Source: Desulfobacca acetoxidans DSM 11109 (GTDB lineage Bacteria; Desulfobacterota; Desulfobaccia; Desulfobaccales; Desulfobaccaceae). From it: a stretch of DNA of 64,000 nucleotides. The first letter of the stretch is position 1. Every line of letters starts with the position of its first letter. The notes beneath the pieces were generated by a model. That model did not search any database, was not told the DNA's origin, and worked only from the letters and a program-made list of their open reading frames with translations. The position numbers were made by a program, and so were the translations under genes. This document shows positions 26,504 through 35,212 of this stretch, in pieces. The stretch spans positions 1,364,001 to 1,428,000 of the forward strand of contig NC_015388.1 in the NCBI RefSeq assembly GCF_000195295.1, in the 5' to 3' direction.

Positions 26504-27037
26504 ATGATGGCCTATGTTAAGGAAACCGTAAACGGATTTATAAGCCTGCTGGCGGGTTTGGCGGTAACGATCCGCTATTTCGTTAAGCCGATCGTAACAG
26601 TGCAATATCCCCGGGAGAAATTAACTCTCAGCCCGCGCTACCGGGGACATATAGAATTTATCATTGACGAGGAGACTGGGTCGCATCGGTGCACCGCCTG
26701 CGAGAACTGTATGCGCACCTGCCCCTCTAAGGTGATTACCGTCACCGGGGTCAAGGTGGCCGGTAGTAAAAAGAAACGGGCAGTGACCTATCAACTCGAT
26801 TATTCTTTATGCAGCCTGTGTGGTCTATGCGTTGAAGTCTGTCCTACCAACGCCCTCAAATTTTCGGATGAATACCGGCTTGCCGGCTATAGCCGGAAAG
26901 ATATGGTGATTGACGTCATGGCCAGGTTGCAGGCGCAACAGCGGGCCTTGGGTTTGGCGGAGGAGGTTCCCCCCATACCCGAACCTGAAGAACCTAAGGT
27001 TAAGGCTGAAGTCGCCACTGGGGAGGGTGCAGCATGA
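26504..27037 (+). CDS. nuoI: complex I subunit NuoI (two 4Fe-4S clusters)
   Basis: Ferredoxin-like peripheral subunit (177 aa) carrying clusters N6a and N6b: Cys63/66/69/73 (CTACENCMRTCP) and Cys103/106/109/113 (CSLCGLCVEVCP). An N-terminal amphipathic helix anchors it at the membrane. The C-terminal tail is rich in Glu and Pro (about 153-177). In complexes without NuoEFG, this is the most exposed iron-sulfur subunit of the operon and could accept electrons from ferredoxin. The last four bases overlap nuoJ (ATGA). Confidence 0.95.
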   Translation: MMAYVKETVNGFISLLAGLAVTIRYFVKPIVTVQYPREKLTLSPRYRGHIEFIIDEETGSHRCTACENCMRTCPSKVITVTGVKVAGSKKKRAVTYQLDYSLCSLCGLCVEVCPTNALKFSDEYRLAGYSRKDMVIDVMARLQAQQRALGLAEEVPPIPEPEEPKVKAEVATGEGAA

Positions 27038-27555
27038 GCGCCATTTTTGATCTTTCCAATCTCAGTTTCCTCGGGGTTCTGGCCGTCACCTTCGGCGGCG
27101 CGATCATCGCCGTGGGCGCCCGCAACATCTTCCATAACGTTTTGGGACTGGCCTTGTCGCTCTTCGGGGTGGCCGGCATTTTCGTATATCTCAATAGTCC
27201 GTTCTTGGCTATGATGGAAATCTTGATTTACGTGGGGGCTATTTGTATTGCCATCTGTTTTGCTATTATGCTCTCCGAACCGCTCTATTTACCCAAGCCC
27301 CCGCGTAAGCCTCTTAAAATTGCCGGTGCCGGTCTGGGAGCGGGGGTGGTCTTTTTGATGCTCAGCCTGCTCATCAAGAAAACCGACTGGATTCCGGCCT
27401 CAGTGCGGGGTGATGATTGGTCAATAGCCACCATCGGGCATTATCTGCTTACCCGCTATGCCCTCATCTTTGAGGTTATCTCTTTAGTGCTGCTGGTTGC
27501 CATGCTGGGCGCCATCGTCAATGCCCGCAATGGCCGCAACCGGGCTGATTCTTAA
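27034..27555 (+). CDS. nuoJ: complex I subunit NuoJ
   Basis: Membrane subunit (173 aa, five helices) with the conserved third helix FLAMMEILIYVGAICIAICFAIML. It starts inside the nuoI stop codon region, which implies translational coupling. Confidence 0.92.
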   Translation: MSAIFDLSNLSFLGVLAVTFGGAIIAVGARNIFHNVLGLALSLFGVAGIFVYLNSPFLAMMEILIYVGAICIAICFAIMLSEPLYLPKPPRKPLKIAGAGLGAGVVFLMLSLLIKKTDWIPASVRGDDWSIATIGHYLLTRYALIFEVISLVLLVAMLGAIVNARNGRNRADS

Positions 27556-27580
27556 GCGTCCGAGGTGATAGGATTCGACT

Positions 27581-27892
27581 ATGTATGACAATCTCCAAAC
27601 CTATCTCTATATTGCGGTGCTGCTGTTCGCCATCGGGATGTATGGTGTCCTGGCGAGGCGCTCCTTCATCGCCGTGCTGATCTCCGTGGAGCTGATGCTC
27701 AATGCCGCCGGTATTAATTTTATGGCCTTTAACCGGTTTCTGGCACCCGACCCGGCGGTAGGGCAGATCTTTACCCTGTTCATCATGGCGGTAGCTGCGG
27801 CAGAGGCGGCCATTGCTTTGAGTATTATTGTCGCGGTTTATCGCAAGCTCAAGTCCATCAACGCTGAAAATGTCAACGAACTGCGAGGTTAA
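27581..27892 (+). CDS. nuoK: complex I subunit NuoK
   Basis: Small proton-channel subunit (103 aa, three helices) with the conserved glutamates in ISVELMLNAAGINF and AAAEAAIALSIIVAVYR. It ends two bases before nuoL. Confidence 0.93.
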   Translation: MYDNLQTYLYIAVLLFAIGMYGVLARRSFIAVLISVELMLNAAGINFMAFNRFLAPDPAVGQIFTLFIMAVAAAEAAIALSIIVAVYRKLKSINAENVNELRG

Positions 27893-27894
27893 GG

Positions 27895-29805
27895 ATGGCG
27901 GTTCAGTTTTTCGATGCTACGTTTCAGGCATGTTTGTTGGTTTCGATTCTTCCTATACTCTGTTTTGGCGTAATTATGATCTTCACCCGGGAGAATCCGA
28001 AACTCTCTTTAGGGATATCGTTGACGGGGTCCACCATTCCCCTGGTTATCGCCTGGTGGCTGCTCATTAAATACTGGGGTATAGAGAAGCCTCTCATTTA
28101 TAACCTGCAGTGGCTTTATTCCGACATGGTGAAGATACCCTTTGGGTTTCTGCTGGATCCCACCAGTCTGCTTATGCTTACCATCGTGGCTACGATCAGT
28201 TGGCTGGTGCAGGTCTACTCTATCGGCTATATGGGCGGCGACCCCGGCTTCGGCCGGTTCTACGCCTTTCTGTCTCTGTTCGCCTTTTCCATGTTGACCT
28301 TGAGCATCTCCAGCGGTCTGTTGCAGCTTTATATCTGCTGGGAGATGGTCGGTCTGGCCTCCTACCTGCTCATCGGTTTCTGGTATGAAAAATTCTCGGC
28401 CTCCGAGGCCGGCAAAAAGGCCTTTGTGGTGACACGTTTCGGAGACGTCGGTTTCTTCATGGGTCTGGCCTTTTTAACCATTTATTATGGCAACCTGGAG
28501 ATAAACCAGGTGAACAGCGCTGCCGTGGCTCAATCGATGCCCGGCTGGCTCATTACCACTGCGGCCCTGTTGATATTCTGCGGTATCATGGGTAAGAGCG
28601 CCCAGTTTCCGATCCATGTCTGGCTTCCCGACGCCATGGAAGGCCCGACGCCGGTCAGCGCCCTGCTCCATTCTGCTACCATGGTGGCCGCCGGGGTTTA
28701 TCTCATGGCCCGCATATATCCCTTCTTCAGCGCCTCATCCGAAGCCATGATGGTGGCGCTGATTATTGGGACAATCACCCTCCTGCTATCCTCCACAATC
28801 GGTATGGTAGCCTCCGATATTAAGCAGGTCTGGGCTTATTCCACGGTCAGCCAGCTTGGGTTCATGGTCATGGGGCTGGCTGCCGGGAGTTATTTCGCCG
28901 GTTATTATCATCTTACTACCCATGCCTCCTTTAAGGCGCTATTGTTCCTCTGTTCCGGGGTCTTCATACACCATTTTGGCACCAATGACTTCTTTATAAT
29001 GGCAGCCCAAGGTGGGAAGAAATTGAAAATCCCTATGATCACCATAACCATTGCCGCCCTGTCTCTGGCCGGGATCTTCCCACTGGCCGGTTTCTTCAGT
29101 AAAGAAGGCATCTTGGGGGCGTTAGCCCATTTAGACAACAAGTTCTTCCTCTTTGCCGGTCTGTTTGGCGCTTTTCTCACCGCCTATTACACCTTCCGGG
29201 TAATTTTTGTCATGCTCTTTCCGCGCGAACCGATTTTTAAGATTGCCGAGGCCCACGGCCATGCCGAGGAACACGGTCATGGTCACGGTCATGCAGAAGC
29301 GCATGGCGGCGATTGGGCCATGAACATACCGCTGCTTATATTAGCCTGCTTCACCCTGACGCTCGGGTTTATGCAAGGCCACCTGGAAAAGTTCCTTACC
29401 GGCCATGCCGGTCACCATGAGATCAGTATTCCCCTGCTGGTTAGCGCTGTGAGCGCCGCTTTGCTCGGCATCGGCTTGGCTTGGCGGGACTGGGGAGCGA
29501 AAAAGGCCAAGTGTGTTGGGTTCCTGAGTTATGTTCCGGTATTGGAAAACTTTTTTATCCAAAAGTGGTATATGGATCATTTCTGGCGCTGGTTTTTAAA
29601 TGCATTTATTTACGGCACGTTCTCCAAGTGGTTTACGTACAATGACCGCCGGGTGGTAGATGGCGGCGTTGATGCGGTGGCTTTTTCCACTGTGGGGAGT
29701 GGCCGTTATCTGTCTCGTTTTCAGACTGCTCTACTCCAACTTAACCTACTTTTCATGGTGCTGGTGGTGGCGGGAGTGGGCCTGTACCTGGTCACGGGCC
29801 GATAA
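27895..29805 (+). CDS. nuoL: complex I subunit NuoL
   Basis: Largest antiporter-like subunit (636 aa). Proton-path motifs are visible: CWEMVGLASYLLIGFWYE, the lysine region GKSAQFPIHVWLPDAMEGPTPVSALLHSATMV, and LTTHASFKALLFLCSG. A long C-terminal lateral helix follows. A histidine-rich segment (AHGHAEEHGHGHGHAEAHGG, about 452-471) sits in a loop before the last helices; it is unusual in length and could bind metal or be neutral. It starts two bases after nuoK ends. Confidence 0.95.
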   Translation: MAVQFFDATFQACLLVSILPILCFGVIMIFTRENPKLSLGISLTGSTIPLVIAWWLLIKYWGIEKPLIYNLQWLYSDMVKIPFGFLLDPTSLLMLTIVATISWLVQVYSIGYMGGDPGFGRFYAFLSLFAFSMLTLSISSGLLQLYICWEMVGLASYLLIGFWYEKFSASEAGKKAFVVTRFGDVGFFMGLAFLTIYYGNLEINQVNSAAVAQSMPGWLITTAALLIFCGIMGKSAQFPIHVWLPDAMEGPTPVSALLHSATMVAAGVYLMARIYPFFSASSEAMMVALIIGTITLLLSSTIGMVASDIKQVWAYSTVSQLGFMVMGLAAGSYFAGYYHLTTHASFKALLFLCSGVFIHHFGTNDFFIMAAQGGKKLKIPMITITIAALSLAGIFPLAGFFSKEGILGALAHLDNKFFLFAGLFGAFLTAYYTFRVIFVMLFPREPIFKIAEAHGHAEEHGHGHGHAEAHGGDWAMNIPLLILACFTLTLGFMQGHLEKFLTGHAGHHEISIPLLVSAVSAALLGIGLAWRDWGAKKAKCVGFLSYVPVLENFFIQKWYMDHFWRWFLNAFIYGTFSKWFTYNDRRVVDGGVDAVAFSTVGSGRYLSRFQTALLQLNLLFMVLVVAGVGLYLVTGR

Positions 29806-29855
29806 CCGCATTTGGCGTTAATTATTATTGCAAATACGTTCTAGGATGGCTTTCT

Positions 29856-31328
29856 ATGGTGGAGCATCTAGCTAGTTTTCCTTATCTGACCTGCATGGTA
29901 TTGTCGCCGGCCATAGGCCTCTTTATTATTGTGCTTCTCAAGGAGGAGCAGAAATTCCTCATCCGCGCCGTTTCCTTGGTCTCGGCGGGAATTTCTCTGG
30001 GCCTATCAATCTACACGTTCGTCGGTTATGACAAGGTCTTAGGGGGATTGCAGTTTGTCGAAAAATACGAATGGGTGAAGTCGTTCGGCATAACCTTTTT
30101 CGTCGGTGTCGATGGTATTAACGCGCCGCTGTTGCTGCTTACCGGTATCGTCATATTTACCGGTGTGCTTACCATGTGGGAGTTGGAAAATCGGGTCAAA
30201 GAATACTTTGCCTTTATGTTGTTCCTGGTCACCGGCGTCTTCGGTGTCTTCATGTCGATGGACATTTTTTTCTTTTTTCTGTTCTATGAAATCGCCGTTG
30301 TCCCGATGTATATTCTTATCCTGATCTGGGGTTCCACACGGAAAGAATATGCGGCTATGAAGCTGACCCTCTATCTGATGGCGGGCAGCGGGTTGATTAT
30401 TCCTGGAATTCTGTTGTTATACTCCACATCCGGGCTATACACCTTCGATCTGATTAAATTGCATGGGGTGCATTTCCCGCCAGAAATGCAAAAGATCATC
30501 TTTGTCCTGCTCCTGTTCGGATTTGGTGTTTTGGCGGCGATGTGGCCGTTCCACACGTGGTCGCCGGTAGGCCATGTGGCCGCTCCCACCGCAGTCAGTA
30601 TGCTGCACGCCGGCGTGTTGATGAAGCTCGGCTCCTATGGCATCCTAAGGGTTCCGATGTATCTCTGCCCGGAAGGATTCCAGTATTGGTCGCAACTTAT
30701 GGGGCTCCTGGCTATCTGCGGTATTGTCTATGGGGTCTTCGTTGGGTTGGCCCAGACTGATCTAAAATACGTTATCGGCTACTCGTCAGTTTCTCACATG
30801 GGAATCGTGGCCTTGGGGTTGGCCACCGGAACTATGGACGGCCTCAATGGCTCGGTGTTTCAGATGTTCTCCCACGGCGTCATGACGGCCCTCTTCTTCT
30901 CTGCCGTGGGATACATTTATGATCGCACGCACGTTCGAGACATTCACCTATTAGGAGGGTTTAGTAAGATCATGCCGGTGGCCTCGGCCTTCTTTATCAC
31001 CGCGGCGTTGTGCGGCGCCGGCCTTCCTGGATTCGCCAGTTTCTGGGCCGAACTGCTGGTCTTCATTGCTGCGGTAAAGGTATTCGGCATAGGCGGCTTG
31101 ATCGCGCTGGCTTCAATTGTCGTCGGCGCTCTTTTTGCCCTGCGGGTGGTTCAAACATCCTTCTATAATGAACCCAATCCAAAATTTATACACTTTGAGG
31201 ACGTCAGCCCCTTCCTGGGGTTGCCCCGGATGATTCTTATTGCCACATTGATCTTGTTCGGCATCTTCCCGAGCCTGATGTTGGACGTCATCAAAACGGC
31301 GGTGGCGCCGTTCATAAGTGGGTTGTAA
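29856..31328 (+). CDS. nuoM: complex I subunit NuoM
   Basis: Antiporter-like proton-pumping subunit (490 aa, about 14 helices). Conserved elements include FFLFYEIAVVPMYILILIWG, FGFGVLAAMWPFHTWSPVGH with HAPTAVSMLHAGVL-like APTAVSMLHAGVLMKLG, and YSSVSHMGIVALGL. It ends three bases before nuoN. Confidence 0.95.
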   Translation: MVEHLASFPYLTCMVLSPAIGLFIIVLLKEEQKFLIRAVSLVSAGISLGLSIYTFVGYDKVLGGLQFVEKYEWVKSFGITFFVGVDGINAPLLLLTGIVIFTGVLTMWELENRVKEYFAFMLFLVTGVFGVFMSMDIFFFFLFYEIAVVPMYILILIWGSTRKEYAAMKLTLYLMAGSGLIIPGILLLYSTSGLYTFDLIKLHGVHFPPEMQKIIFVLLLFGFGVLAAMWPFHTWSPVGHVAAPTAVSMLHAGVLMKLGSYGILRVPMYLCPEGFQYWSQLMGLLAICGIVYGVFVGLAQTDLKYVIGYSSVSHMGIVALGLATGTMDGLNGSVFQMFSHGVMTALFFSAVGYIYDRTHVRDIHLLGGFSKIMPVASAFFITAALCGAGLPGFASFWAELLVFIAAVKVFGIGGLIALASIVVGALFALRVVQTSFYNEPNPKFIHFEDVSPFLGLPRMILIATLILFGIFPSLMLDVIKTAVAPFISGL

Positions 31329-31331
31329 GCT

Positions 31332-32747
31332 ATGAATGCTGCTCTGTTCGCACCGGAACTCTACTATTTGCTCATGGGGTTGGCGTTATTCTTTCGTACC
31401 TTGCGCCAACAGGTGAATGTAAAGCGTGACTTTCAGATTTTTCTCGCACTAGCTGGAGGCGGCGTTCTCGTTTCTTCCCTGTGCCTCTTTCAGCAAGGAG
31501 AACTCTTTTTCGCGGCTTACAAGGTCGATCTCTTCAGCCAGATATTTAAAGCAGCTCTGGCCCTGGGCCTGTTTCTGGTAGCCCTTATCTCCCACAATCT
31601 GGCGGATGTCGAAGAGCGCTCCCATGCAGAGTTTTATTTATTCCTGACTACCTGTACGGTTGGGATGATGATGCTGGTCAGCGCCGTAGAGCTTCTGACC
31701 GTATACGTCTCCCTCGAACTGGCTTCGTATTCCCTATATATCCTGGTGCCGATGCGCCGGGGAGACGGCATCGACGTAGAGGCGGGCATCAAATACCTCT
31801 TTATCGGCGCCGTTTCCTCCTGTTTTATGCTCTTCGGTCTCAGCTACATCTTCGGGGCGGTGCACAGCACTTATATTGCCGATGTCATGATGAGGCTGCC
31901 GGCACTGGTGCATAGCCCTGTTGGCCTATTAGGGATTGTCCTCTCGCTGGCCGGTTTTTTCTTTAAATTGTCCATTTTCCCTATCCACTTCTGGGCGCCG
32001 GATGTCTACCAAGGGGGCACCAATCAATTAGTGGCTTATATCGCCACCGCCTCCAAGGCGGCGGCTGTGGCCGTACTGTTGCGTTTTGCGGCGTTGGGCG
32101 GCCCCTATGGCTACTCCTTTGCCAAGGTCCTGGTATTTTTGTCGATTATTTCTATGACCCTGGGCAATCTGGTGGCAATTATTCAAAAAGACTTCAAGCG
32201 TATGCTGGCCTACTCCTCAATTGCCCATGCCGGCTATATAATGATGGGGATCTTGACACTGAGTGAACCTGGATACACCGGTGTGATATATTATGCGGTA
32301 GCATACCTTATCATGAACTTCACCTGTTTCATGGTGCTTTCCGAAGTAGCAGGTGATGGAAGAGACCTCAAGATTGTAGAGTTTGCCGGACTTTATCAAC
32401 GCTCTCCGCTGTTGGCTTTGGCCTTAATGCTCGGTCTGTTCTCATTGGCGGGTGTACCCCCGTCAATCGGATTCACTGGAAAGCTCCTTATCTTCACCTC
32501 AGCCATGAGTCAAGGCTATTTCTGGCTGGTCCTTATTGGCGCCGTCAACGGCACGATATCTCTTTACTACTATTTGAAAGTGGTATATGCGGCCTACTTT
32601 TTGGAACCAGGCGACCTGCCGGTTATTCAGCCATCAAATGTTATCCGCCTGACCAGCGTTGGTCTGATCGGGATCATTATCGGTTTTGGCGTATTCCCAA
32701 ATCAGGTTGTGGAGTTAGCCCGTATGGCAGTAAAATATGTACTCTAA
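31332..32747 (+). CDS. nuoN: complex I subunit NuoN
   Basis: Third antiporter-like subunit (471 aa) with VELLTVYVSLELASYSLYIL, FKLSIFPIHFWAPDVYQGG, and RMLAYSSIAHAGYIMMG. It is the last gene of the nuo operon; an intrinsic terminator begins about 30 bases after its stop codon. Confidence 0.95.
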   Translation: MNAALFAPELYYLLMGLALFFRTLRQQVNVKRDFQIFLALAGGGVLVSSLCLFQQGELFFAAYKVDLFSQIFKAALALGLFLVALISHNLADVEERSHAEFYLFLTTCTVGMMMLVSAVELLTVYVSLELASYSLYILVPMRRGDGIDVEAGIKYLFIGAVSSCFMLFGLSYIFGAVHSTYIADVMMRLPALVHSPVGLLGIVLSLAGFFFKLSIFPIHFWAPDVYQGGTNQLVAYIATASKAAAVAVLLRFAALGGPYGYSFAKVLVFLSIISMTLGNLVAIIQKDFKRMLAYSSIAHAGYIMMGILTLSEPGYTGVIYYAVAYLIMNFTCFMVLSEVAGDGRDLKIVEFAGLYQRSPLLALALMLGLFSLAGVPPSIGFTGKLLIFTSAMSQGYFWLVLIGAVNGTISLYYYLKVVYAAYFLEPGDLPVIQPSNVIRLTSVGLIGIIIGFGVFPNQVVELARMAVKYVL

Positions 32748-32778
32748 GCCGAGAAAAGAAAATTTCACAAAAAAAGCC

Positions 32779-32802
32779 GGCCAGAGGGCTGGTTTTTTTT
32801 TT
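32779..32802 (+). terminator. intrinsic terminator of the nuo operon
   Basis: Stem GGCCAG/CTGGTT (two G-U pairs), loop AGGG, followed by an uninterrupted run of Ts (32793-32802). Confidence 0.85.
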
Positions 32803-33001
32803 GGCTCGTCGGTGTGCCTGCTGGAAAAATGCAGCTCTCCTCATTAAGGTCCGTTTTTAGGGAATCACGAAACCATCGCGGTTATTACCTTTCTGGGTGC
32901 AAAGAGTTTTCATATCACCTCGGATGCGGGGGGAGGGCGACTATCGTAAGAGTCAAGAGTTTAAGACATTGAAATTACGCTGGGCTGATAAAAAATCGGT
33001 C

Positions 33002-33030
33002 TTGATATTGATTATCTTCTCCGATATAAT
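33002..33030 (+). promoter_or_regulatory. sigma-70-type promoter of the NifX/NifU-like operon
   Basis: TTGATA (33002-33007), 17-base spacer, TATAAT (33025-33030), giving a start near 33037 and a leader of about 70 bases. No other feature was seen in 32803-33107. Confidence 0.7.
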
Positions 33031-33107
33031 TATATATTTGAGTTAAGGTGTCGGTTCGGGCTACAAACCAGTACGCTGACGCCCTAAAATAATACTTGTA
33101 GGAGAAT

Positions 33108-33515
33108 ATGATGCAAAGTGTAGTTGTTGCCATCCCTTCGTCTTTTCCTGGTGGACTTGAGGCCCATCTCGGCGCCCATTTCGGTCATTGTGATCTCTAC
33201 ACGGTGGTAAAAATTACTGACGGCCAGGTGCAGGAAGTGGCCACGTTACCCAATGTACCGCACGAGCAGGGGGGGTGCATGGCTCCGGTCAATCATTTAG
33301 CACGGCATGGCGTGCAGGTTCTCATTGCCGGTGGTATGGGGATGCGACCTCTCATGGGGTTCAATCAGGTAGGGATTGACGTCTTATACGGCGGGGAGAC
33401 GCAAACGGTGGGAGAGGCCCTGGATGCCCTGATAAATGGAAGGTTACCGCGGTTTACTACTGAATTTACCTGCGGTGGGGGCGGTGGCGGCATGATGCAC
33501 ATGGGAAGATTCTGA
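33108..33515 (+). CDS. NifX/NifB-C-terminal-like (dinitrogenase cofactor-type) domain protein
   Basis: A 135-residue single-domain protein of the dinitrogenase iron-molybdenum-cofactor biosynthesis family: VVVAIPSS...LGAHFGHCDLYTVV at the N-terminus, GGCMAPVNHLARHGVQVLIAGGMGMRPL in the middle, and a Gly/Met/His-rich tail (CGGGGGGMMHMG) that may bind a metal cluster. Such stand-alone proteins are frequent in sulfate reducers and methanogens outside nif clusters and are thought to carry or scavenge Fe-S or Mo clusters. AGGAG precedes two adjacent ATGs (33108 and 33111); the second has better spacing. First gene of a three-gene operon. Confidence 0.85.
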   Translation: MMQSVVVAIPSSFPGGLEAHLGAHFGHCDLYTVVKITDGQVQEVATLPNVPHEQGGCMAPVNHLARHGVQVLIAGGMGMRPLMGFNQVGIDVLYGGETQTVGEALDALINGRLPRFTTEFTCGGGGGGMMHMGRF

Positions 33516-33537
33516 TCATCAGAAAAGGAGATCTACC

Positions 33538-33969
33538 GTGTCTGATGATGATTTTCCGGTGCCGGGTGAAGTAGGAGAGCAGTTCTTCCGAATAGCGAAA
33601 TATCCAAAAAATATCGGTGCTATAAAAAACCCGAGTGGCAGAGGTACTGCTGTCGGCGTCTGCGGCGATTCTATAGAGGTATCGCTGCAGATCGAGATGG
33701 AAAACATTGCAGATATCAAGGTCCTTCCTCGGGGGTGTGTGTATACCCTGGTCTGCGCTAGCGCCATGAGCGAATTGGCCAAAGGTCGAAATGTGGATCA
33801 AGCCTTGGACTTGGAGCCCCAAGATGTGGTGAACGCCCTGGGAGGGCTGCCGGAAGACCACTTGCATTGTGCCCGCCTAGCGGTAAACACCTTAGGAGAG
33901 GCCATTGCCGATTATTACCGGAGAGTTTCGCAATCTGGGATTATAATCACGCCTCTGACGGATGGATGA
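33538..33969 (+). CDS. NifU/IscU-like iron-sulfur scaffold protein
   Basis: A 143-residue homologue of the IscU/NifU N-terminal scaffold. The cluster ligands are visible as Cys42 with Asp44 (VCGDSIEV), Cys67 (RGCVYTLV) and Cys111 with His110 (LPEDHLHCARLAVNTL). An additional Cys73 is present. GTG start with AAAAGGAG in front. It is placed 22 bases after the NifX-like gene and 3 bases before the receiver-like gene. No cysteine desulfurase lies nearby, so it may act on clusters delivered from elsewhere. Confidence 0.85.
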   Translation: MSDDDFPVPGEVGEQFFRIAKYPKNIGAIKNPSGRGTAVGVCGDSIEVSLQIEMENIADIKVLPRGCVYTLVCASAMSELAKGRNVDQALDLEPQDVVNALGGLPEDHLHCARLAVNTLGEAIADYYRRVSQSGIIITPLTDG

Positions 33970-33972
33970 AGA

Positions 33973-34350
33973 ATGCTCAATATAATTCTTACTACTACAC
34001 GCCCGGAGGCTTTTAAGACCTTCTCCGAAGCCCTGTCGTCTGACCAAGAGGTAAACCTCAGGCTGGTCCAATCCGGTGCCGAGGCCCTTGAAGCCGGTCG
34101 TGCGCCTTCGGTGCACCTCATAGTGTTTGACGCTGATCTGCCTGATGGTAGCCCTTTGGATCTTGTTCAAAAGCTTCTGGCAATAAATGCCATGGTAAAT
34201 ACAGTCGTAGTCAGTCCGTTGTCAGATGAAGAGTTTCATGAACAGAGCGAGGGTTTAGGAGTTCTCGGCCGGCTGCCGCAATTGCCAGGTCCGAGCGATG
34301 CCACCGATCTGCTGCACAAGCTGAGAAGGGTTATCGGATACAGCAGCTAG
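33973..34350 (+). CDS. degenerate response-regulator receiver-like protein
   Basis: A 125-residue stand-alone protein with the alternating hydrophobic pattern of a CheY-like receiver. The phospho-acceptor position is kept (Asp53 in LIVFDADLPDG), but the N-terminal acidic pair is missing (NIILTTTRPEA), and the conserved Lys near the end of strand 5 is replaced by Arg (VLGRLP). It is probably not phosphorylated in the normal way. It is the third gene of the NifX/NifU-like operon, closed by a strong terminator, so its role is likely tied to cluster handling rather than to a kinase. Confidence 0.65.
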   Translation: MLNIILTTTRPEAFKTFSEALSSDQEVNLRLVQSGAEALEAGRAPSVHLIVFDADLPDGSPLDLVQKLLAINAMVNTVVVSPLSDEEFHEQSEGLGVLGRLPQLPGPSDATDLLHKLRRVIGYSS

Positions 34351-34390
34351 TGACGATGGCGGAATGATATATCCCGTATCCTCTTTCCAG

Positions 34391-34421
34391 CCCTCTTCTT
34401 ACCAGGAAGAGGGTTTTTTTT
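34391..34421 (+). terminator. intrinsic terminator of the NifX/NifU-like operon
   Basis: 8-bp perfect stem CCCTCTTC/GAAGAGGG, 7-base loop, followed by eight Ts. The remainder of the gap up to 34681 shows nothing recognisable. Confidence 0.92.
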
Positions 34422-34681
34422 GCCTCTATCCGGCCAACCGGGCAATCCTTTCGGCTCACCCCTGCGTTGGCCGTTAAGCTGGGAGGAATTGTGTAGAGGC
34501 CGTAACCCGCTGCCCCCAATACCGACTTTTAACAAGGGACCTTGGACCCTGATCCATGGCACCATTGGCGTATCTCCGCCAATAAGAGGCATTAAATGCT
34601 GAAAGGCTCGCTCCCAGATAGCATCTTTCCTGATTAAAGCGAATATGTTAGACTTTTAAAAACAGCGAAAGGACGTTAAAC

Positions 34682-35053
34682 ATGCCGGGAATGGAAAGCA
34701 ATCGGAGCGTTAAGGCAATCCTGATCGGACTGGCGTCGGCAGCATTAATACTGCTCGGATTGGTTCGGAGCGACCTCGGGGCTGTTACGACGGGCGATGC
34801 CGAATGCACCCAATCCTCGAAGGTATTTAACTATCTGTGCGAAGATGGCAAGAGTTTCACCCTGACCTTGCTGCCCGATGAGGACAGCGTTTTACTCACT
34901 TTAGAGGGCAAACCTATGAAACTTCCGAGGGTTGTTTCGGCCTCAGGGGATCGGTACAGCAATGGCAGGACCTCAGTATGGTTGAAGGGCAATGAGGCAT
35001 TTATCGAGATTGACGGCAAAATCATCATTAAAAACTGCCGGAGGAGGGATTGA
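34682..35053 (+). CDS. MliC/PliC-like C-type lysozyme inhibitor family protein
   Basis: A 123-residue exported protein: an N-terminal hydrophobic segment (about 11-30) and a C-terminal beta-barrel domain (about 42-119). The pattern YLCEDGKSFTLTLLPDEDSV, then SASGDRYS and the WLKGNEA motif, matches the MliC family, whose Ser and Lys in SGxxY and WxKG contact the lysozyme active site. Cys53 and Cys119 would form the family disulfide. AAAGGA precedes the ATG. No lipobox is seen, so a periplasmic or membrane-anchored form is expected. Confidence 0.75.
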   Translation: MPGMESNRSVKAILIGLASAALILLGLVRSDLGAVTTGDAECTQSSKVFNYLCEDGKSFTLTLLPDEDSVLLTLEGKPMKLPRVVSASGDRYSNGRTSVWLKGNEAFIEIDGKIIIKNCRRRD

Positions 35054-35059
35054 GGAAGA

Positions 35060-35167
35060 GAATAGATCAAGGAATGCTGGGCGGTGCCCACCCTACAGCA
35101 CTACAGCACCGACCGGCCCATCCGTAGCGGTGAATCTTGTATTCGCTAAAAAAAACTGAAGTGTTAC
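35060..35167 (+). repeat. dispersed ~107-bp repeat (family R2), full copy
   Basis: From GAATAGATCAAGGAATGC through the near-palindrome GCTGGGCGGTGCCCACC to AACTGAAGTGTTAC. It aligns over its full length with 49612-49717 and, at its head, with 3456-3497. It occupies most of the leader of the sensor kinase gene. Confidence 0.75.
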
Positions 35168-35212
35168 GAAAAGCGATGCTTTCCAAGTTGGACCGCCAAA
35201 GGAGTTAAGGCA

